Below, piece after piece: positions 60,042 through 64,000 of a stretch of 64,000 bases of DNA. The position numbers and the translations under genes were made by a program. Each line of letters starts with the position of its first letter. The first letter of the stretch is position 1. The stretch spans positions 1-64,000 of the forward strand of contig NZ_LYPL01000017.1 in the NCBI RefSeq assembly GCF_001662075.1. The letters are read 5' to 3'. The notes beneath the pieces are model-generated. The model saw only the letters and a program-made list of their open reading frames with translations, had not been told where the DNA came from and did not search any database. This stretch comes from Rhizobium bangladeshense. Its GTDB lineage: Bacteria; Pseudomonadota; Alphaproteobacteria; Rhizobiales; Rhizobiaceae.

Positions 60042-60494
60042 CTATTTTCCGTAGATGTCCTGCGGATCGAAATGACGCTCGTCGTCGACGATGTCGAGCA
60101 TCGGCTTTCCTTCGCGCAGTGTCACCGTCCGATAGAAGCAGGAGCGGCGGCCGGTGTGGCAGGTGGCGTCATGACCGGCGACCTCGACCTTCAGCCAGAT
60201 GGCGTCCTGATCGCAATCGGTGCGAATTTCCTTCACCGTCTGAAGGTTGCCGGAGGTCTCGCCCTTCTTCCAGATCTTGCCGCGCGAGCGGCTGAAATAA
60301 TGGGCCGTGCCTGTTTGGATGGTCAAGGCCAGCGCCTGCGCATTCATATGCGCCACCATCAGCAGTTCGCCATCGCCGACGTCGGTTACGATCGCGGTGA
60401 TCAGGCCGCGGTCGTCGAAACGCGGCGTGAAATCGCCGGCGTCTTCCAAGGCCGACTTGTCCTCGGATGGTTGATTGAAGATCAGGTGACTCAT
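60042..60494 (-). CDS. hisI: Phosphoribosyl-AMP cyclohydrolase
   Basis: A 150-aa stand-alone HisI, the third step of histidine synthesis, which opens the purine ring of phosphoribosyl-AMP. Conserved: VAHMNAQAL, YFSRSRGKIWKKGETSGN, the metal-binding TDCDQDAIWLKVE and ATCHTGRRSCFYR cysteine. The length matches monofunctional enzymes (no HisE part). AGGAGG lies before the ATG. It follows folE by 25 bp on the same strand, so the two are probably an operon. Confidence 0.96.
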   Translation of the reverse strand: MSHLIFNQPSEDKSALEDAGDFTPRFDDRGLITAIVTDVGDGELLMVAHMNAQALALTIQTGTAHYFSRSRGKIWKKGETSGNLQTVKEIRTDCDQDAIWLKVEVAGHDATCHTGRRSCFYRTVTLREGKPMLDIVDDERHFDPQDIYGK

Positions 60495-60519
60495 CGCGGC
60501 CCTCCTGCGGGAGCCGGTA

Positions 60520-61134
60520 TCAGCGGCTCCGCACCATGCTCATGAAACGGGCCTGATCGGCCGGTTCCGTCTTGAAGGTTCCCGTAAACGTGGTCGTCAA
60601 CGTGGTCGAACCCTGCTTCTGAACGCCGCGCATCGCCATGCACATATGTTCGGCCTCGATCATCACGGCAACGCCGCGCGGCTGCAGCGTATCGTCGATG
60701 GCGCGGGCGATCTGGGCGGTCATCGTTTCCTGCGTCTGCAGGCGGCGGCCATAAATCTCGACGACACGGGCAATCTTCGACAGGCCGAGCACGCGTCCAT
60801 CCGGCATATAGGCGACATGGGCCTTGCCGATGATCGGGACCATGTGATGTTCGCAATGCGAGTAGAAGGGAATGTCCTTGACCAGGACCATGTCGTCGTA
60901 GCCTGCGACCTCTTCGAAGGTCCGGCCGAGCACGTCCTCCGGCGCCATGTCGTAACCGGCGAAAAGCTCGCGATAGGCCTTGGCGACACGGGCGGGCGTC
61001 TCGATGAGGCCTTCGCGCGTCGGATCGTCACCGGCCCAGCGCAGCAAAACGCGCACGGCTTCCTCCGCCTCCTGCTGAGACGGGCGGTCCGAGTCGCGGT
61101 TCGGCTGCGGAAAGTTCTTTACGATGGCGTCCAT
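60520..61134 (-). CDS. folE: GTP cyclohydrolase I
   Basis: A 204-aa enzyme forming dihydroneopterin triphosphate from GTP for folate synthesis. The zinc residues and active site are visible in FYSHCEHHMVPIIGKAHVAY and in AEHMCMAMRGVQKQGSTTLT. The N-terminal 40 residues are variable, as in the family. The ATG at 61134 (MDAIVKNFPQ) is chosen; an extension to 61185 is open but unlike the family. It heads the folE-hisI pair. Confidence 0.96.
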   Translation of the reverse strand: MDAIVKNFPQPNRDSDRPSQQEAEEAVRVLLRWAGDDPTREGLIETPARVAKAYRELFAGYDMAPEDVLGRTFEEVAGYDDMVLVKDIPFYSHCEHHMVPIIGKAHVAYMPDGRVLGLSKIARVVEIYGRRLQTQETMTAQIARAIDDTLQPRGVAVMIEAEHMCMAMRGVQKQGSTTLTTTFTGTFKTEPADQARFMSMVRSR

Positions 61135-61441
61135 GATCAATGGTCTCCTGGTCCGCAGTGCGAACCCATCTTTCGGAATTGCCACTGGTCAGTCCCATGC
61201 GGGAATTCATGCACCTTTGGCAGGCTCCGGGGCTTTCAGGGCAATTCAAGCCCATCCGGCACGGTTTCCCAATCAAACTTACACAAGGCCATTGCATTTT
61301 GATGGCCTTCGAACGACATACATATAGGAAGACGGCCATGGTATGTAAGTATGCTCAGGCGACACGGTGTGTTTTTTGTTTCAATAACAATAACAGCGCC
61401 ATTAAGGCCGATCCGCAGTGATTTTGGAGCGGAAACCCAGC
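61135..61441. other. Divergent promoter region of folE and the scaffold gene
   Basis: About 305 bases without a gene. The right part (61350-61400) is AT-rich and likely carries the scaffold promoter. No riboswitch-like structure or clear operator was recognised. Confidence 0.4.
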
Positions 61442-61888
61442 ATGGATGACATCTACAACAGCAAAATCCTCGAATTCGCCGGCAATATTCCGTTGACCGG
61501 CACGCTGGTGGACGCTGATGCGACCGCCCAGGCGCACTCCAAGCTATGCGGTTCCAAGGTCCGGATCTGGCTGAAGATGGACGGCGAAGTCGTAACCGCT
61601 TTTTCGCATGACGTGAAGGCCTGCGCACTCGGCCAGGCATCGTCCTCAATCATGGCCCGTCATGTCGTCGGCGCCACATCGGGCGAATTGCGGCAGGCGC
61701 GTCTCGACATGCTGGCCATGTTGAAGGCGGATGGGGCTGGGCCCACCGGACGGTTCGAAGACATGCGCTACCTGTTGCCCGTGCGGGACTACAAAGCACG
61801 ACATGCTTCGACAATGCTGACCTTCGATGCGGTCGTCGATGCGATCGGGCAGATCGAGGCGAAACGGGCGGAAGTGATCGAGGCGTAA
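61442..61888 (+). CDS. Iron-sulfur scaffold-like protein (IscU/NifU/SufU N-terminal family)
   Basis: A 148-aa protein with the scaffold fold: MDDIYNSKILEFAGNIPLTG at the start, first cysteine in SKLCGSKVRIWLKMDGE and second in HDVKACALGQASSSIM. The third cluster ligand, usually a cysteine in the last third, is missing: that segment reads LPVRDYKARHASTML with no cysteine to the end. The aspartate after the first cysteine is also replaced by serine. It may therefore bind metal or clusters differently from true scaffolds. yidD follows six bases later, so the two are cotranscribed. Confidence 0.88.
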   Translation: MDDIYNSKILEFAGNIPLTGTLVDADATAQAHSKLCGSKVRIWLKMDGEVVTAFSHDVKACALGQASSSIMARHVVGATSGELRQARLDMLAMLKADGAGPTGRFEDMRYLLPVRDYKARHASTMLTFDAVVDAIGQIEAKRAEVIEA

Positions 61889-61893
61889 GCGCG

Positions 61894-62298
61894 ATGTGCG
61901 AGTTCTGCGTTCGGCAGGCTGACGATGAGGACGATGGCGGCGCGGCCGGATCGAGCCAGCCGCGCGAAAGACCTGCGCGCTATTCCCGCAATTATACCGG
62001 CCCGTTCCGCAACACCCCCGACCGCCTGCTCGGCATGGGGCTGATCCGCCTCTATCAGTTGACGCTTTCCGGCTTTATCGGCAGTTCCTGCCGCCATATC
62101 CCGACCTGCTCCGAATACGGCTATGAGTCGATCGCCCGGCACGGATTATGGGCCGGCGGCTGGATGACGCTGTTTCGCGTCAGCCGCTGCGGCCCGGGCG
62201 GCACCAGCGGCCTCGACCCGGTGCCCGAGGCGCTCGGCGACGGCTTCCGCTGGTGGACCCCCTGGCGGTATCTCTCCCTCGGACGGAAAAGAGGGTGA
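61894..62298 (+). CDS. yidD: Membrane protein insertion efficiency factor YidD
   Basis: A 134-aa YidD protein. The core LIRLYQLTLSGFIGSSCRHI followed by PTCSEYGYESIARHGLWAGG and FRVSRCGPGG is highly typical. The first 40 residues form a polar extension with two cysteines (MCEFCVRQ) absent from shorter homologues. It sits at the inner membrane surface and helps YidC-mediated insertion. Start five bases after the scaffold stop. Confidence 0.95.
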   Translation: MCEFCVRQADDEDDGGAAGSSQPRERPARYSRNYTGPFRNTPDRLLGMGLIRLYQLTLSGFIGSSCRHIPTCSEYGYESIARHGLWAGGWMTLFRVSRCGPGGTSGLDPVPEALGDGFRWWTPWRYLSLGRKRG

Positions 62299-62424
62299 AC
62301 GCCATGGCGATACCAGGCGAAAATGCGAGCGTGGCGGAGAGCCGGCAGCGACGACGGGCGAGGTGCGGTCACCATTCGGTGACTGTGGTTTCTCACCTGG
62401 GATAACGGAGGATTCCTGGCGGCC

Positions 62425-62952
62425 ATGAGCACCTTCATTGCCCTCCTGCACAGCATCGTCCTGACGCCGGACCGCCGAGTGATCATGGAAGACCTGCGCG
62501 CGCTTGCCAAAGAGCTTGGCTATCGCGAGCCGCGCACGCTGGTTTCGACCGGCAATCTCGTTTTCGAGGCCGACGACATGCGCCCGCATGAGCTCGAGGC
62601 CGCGCTGGAGGAGGGCTTCGAAGAGAAGTTCGGCAAACATGTCGATATCATCGTGCGGAGCGACTGCACCTGGATGGCGCTCTGCAGCACCAATCCGTTC
62701 AGGGACGGCAGCGGCGATCAAGTGATCGTCCGGGTGATGCGCCTGCCGGTCGACCCTGAGAAGGTCGAGGCTTTGAAGCCGCTGATGACGGAAGGCCAGC
62801 GCATCGCCATCGTCGGCGGCGACCTCTGGATCGATTTCGCAGGCAAGCCGAGCCAATCCAAGCTGCTTTCGGCACTGACGACCAAGCGGATAGGCATCGG
62901 CACGATGCGCAACTGGAACACGGTCTGCGGTCTCGCGCAAATGATCATGTAG
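62425..62952 (+). CDS. DUF1697 protein
   Basis: A 175-aa cytoplasmic protein of the DUF1697 family: FIALLHSIVLTPDRRVIMED replaces the usual FLRGINVGG start, followed by LAKELGYREPRTLVSTGNLV, a conserved block, and the C-terminal RIGIGTMRNWNTVCGLAQMI, which is highly typical. The function is unknown. It has its own spacing from yidD (about 125 bases) and reads towards thrS. Confidence 0.9.
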   Translation: MSTFIALLHSIVLTPDRRVIMEDLRALAKELGYREPRTLVSTGNLVFEADDMRPHELEAALEEGFEEKFGKHVDIIVRSDCTWMALCSTNPFRDGSGDQVIVRVMRLPVDPEKVEALKPLMTEGQRIAIVGGDLWIDFAGKPSQSKLLSALTTKRIGIGTMRNWNTVCGLAQMIM

Positions 62953-63072
62953 GCCGCTCCTTCTTTACTCCCGAGGGAAATCTGAGTATCAGGCGGCAGC
63001 GCATCCAAGGACGGAGGCGCTGTCGTTGCAACCACCCGCATTCGTTGGCGGGACTGGACAAGGAGAATTTCA

Positions 63073-64000
63073 ATGTCCCAATCCGTTTCCCTGACATTTC
63101 CCGATGGTTCCGTGCGCAGCTTCCCGGCTGGCGCAACCGGCAAGGATGTCGCCGAATCCATTTCCAAGTCGCTTGCCAAGAGCGCCGTCGCCATTGCGAT
63201 CGACGGCGCCGTGCGTGACCTTTCCGATGCCGTCACGGACGGCAAGATCGAAATCATCACCCGCAAAGATCAGCGCGCGCTGGAACTCATCCGTCATGAC
63301 GCCGCGCACGTGATGGCCGAGGCCGTGCAGGAACTCTGGCCCGGCACCCAGGTGACGATCGGCCCGGTCATCGAGAACGGCTTCTATTACGACTTCGCCA
63401 AGAACGAACCGTTTACGCCCGACGATCTGCCGAAGATCGAAAAGAAGATGAAGGAGATCATCGCCCGCAACGCGCCCTTCACCAAGCAGATCTGGTCGCG
63501 CGACAAGGCGAAGGAAGTTTTTGCCGCCAAGGGCGAACAGTACAAGGTCGAGCTCGTCGATGCGATTCCGGAAGGGCAGGATCTGAAGATTTATCATCAG
63601 GGCGACTGGTTCGACCTTTGCCGCGGCCCGCACATGGCCTCCACCGGCCAGGTCGGCACCGCCTTCAAGCTGATGAAGGTTGCCGGCGCCTATTGGCGCG
63701 GCGACAGCAACAACGCCATGCTGTCGCGCATCTACGGCACGGCATGGGCTGACCAGGCCGATCTCGACAATTACCTGCATATGCTGGCCGAAGCCGAGAA
63801 GCGCGATCATCGCAAGCTCGGCCGCGAGATGGATCTGTTCCATTTCCAGGAGGAAGGTCCGGGCGTCGTCTTCTGGCACGGCAAGGGCTGGCGCATCTTC
63901 CAGACGCTCGTCGCCTATATGCGCCGTCGCCTGGCGGCTGACTACCAGGAAGTCAACGCGCCGCAGGTGCTCGACACGTCGCTCTGGGAAACCTCGGGTC
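63073..64000 (+). CDS. thrS: Threonine-tRNA ligase, 5' part
   Basis: The first 309 codons are in the window; the gene continues past the right edge. Visible parts are the TGS domain (residues 1-60, SVSLTFPDGSVRSFPAGATG), the editing domain with HDAAHVMAEAVQELWPG and DWFDLCRGPHMASTGQVG (His and Cys zinc-type sites), the linker, and the start of the catalytic core (REMDLFHFQEEGPGVVFWHG). It charges tRNA-Thr. AAGGAG lies eight bases before the ATG. No T-box or other leader was recognised. Confidence 0.96.
   Translation, partial: MSQSVSLTFPDGSVRSFPAGATGKDVAESISKSLAKSAVAIAIDGAVRDLSDAVTDGKIEIITRKDQRALELIRHDAAHVMAEAVQELWPGTQVTIGPVIENGFYYDFAKNEPFTPDDLPKIEKKMKEIIARNAPFTKQIWSRDKAKEVFAAKGEQYKVELVDAIPEGQDLKIYHQGDWFDLCRGPHMASTGQVGTAFKLMKVAGAYWRGDSNNAMLSRIYGTAWADQADLDNYLHMLAEAEKRDHRKLGREMDLFHFQEEGPGVVFWHGKGWRIFQTLVAYMRRRLAADYQEVNAPQVLDTSLWETSG

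Overview
The window looks like chromosomal DNA of a Rhizobium species (R. leguminosarum / R. etli type). I infer this from the propionyl-CoA carboxylase alpha subunit, lipB, folE, hisI, yidD and thrS neighbourhoods, the BigR-Blh sulfide module, high-GC codon use and many alphaproteobacterial families of unknown function. No rRNA operon, CRISPR array or replication origin was seen. One tRNA gene, tRNA-Leu(GAG), was found.

Layout. (1) 1-5.1 kb is ordinary core: the start of a class III alcohol dehydrogenase, pccA, a hypothetical gene, a DMT permease, lipB and tRNA-Leu. (2) 5.06-17.52 kb is a genomic island inserted at the 3' end of tRNA-Leu. An 18-bp piece of the tRNA 3' end is repeated exactly at 17502-17519. 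The island carries a blh-bigR-yeeE/yedE sulfide/persulfide module, universal stress proteins (one intact, two broken), two P-type ATPases, a DksA-like protein, an IS3 remnant, and decayed pyridoxamine-oxidase-like and acetate kinase genes. Several promoters carry FNR/FixK-type TTGAN-N8-NTCAA-like boxes, so the island reads as an oxygen-limitation and stress island in decay. No intact integrase remains. (3) 17.5-24.3 kb holds an isoprenylcysteine-methyltransferase-like protein, a repeated double hairpin, a small exported repeat protein, a BON protein, a deformylase-like protein with altered catalytic motifs, mgtE, a MerR regulator with its own palindromic promoter, and two membrane proteins.

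(4) 24.4-41.9 kb is the most interesting part: a catabolic regulon tied together by the 12-bp palindrome GCTAACGTTAGC. Near-perfect copies sit in front of six transcription units, and a weaker copy precedes the LacI-family regulator encoded inside the cluster. The units encode a fumarylacetoacetase-family hydrolase, a carboxymuconolactone-decarboxylase-like protein, a branched-chain-type ABC importer with a fused permease-ATPase, a cupin, an enolase paralogue with two changed active-site residues, an extradiol-type dioxygenase, the binding protein, a zinc-type oxidoreductase, an FMN reductase, an APH-fold kinase, a D-2-hydroxyacid dehydrogenase and PEP carboxylase. The dehydrogenase, kinase, enolase and PEP carboxylase match the step order hydroxypyruvate > glycerate > 2-phosphoglycerate > PEP > oxaloacetate. 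This is my inference; the true substrate is unknown.

(5) 42.0-48.1 kb is a glutarate/glutaryl-CoA operon (LysR regulator, glutaryl-CoA dehydrogenase, 3-hydroxyacyl-CoA dehydrogenase, ETF-ubiquinone oxidoreductase, CoA-transferase). (6) 48.4-64 kb is core again: sdaA, DUF1489, a second copy of the double hairpin, a SPOR-tailed D,D-carboxypeptidase, a transglutaminase-like protein, proline iminopeptidase, tandem PilZ, PAS, rhomboid, CBS and patatin proteins, hisI, folE, an Fe-S scaffold-like protein, yidD, a DUF1697 protein and the 5' part of thrS. An orphan Rho-independent terminator before the rhomboid gene suggests a small RNA.
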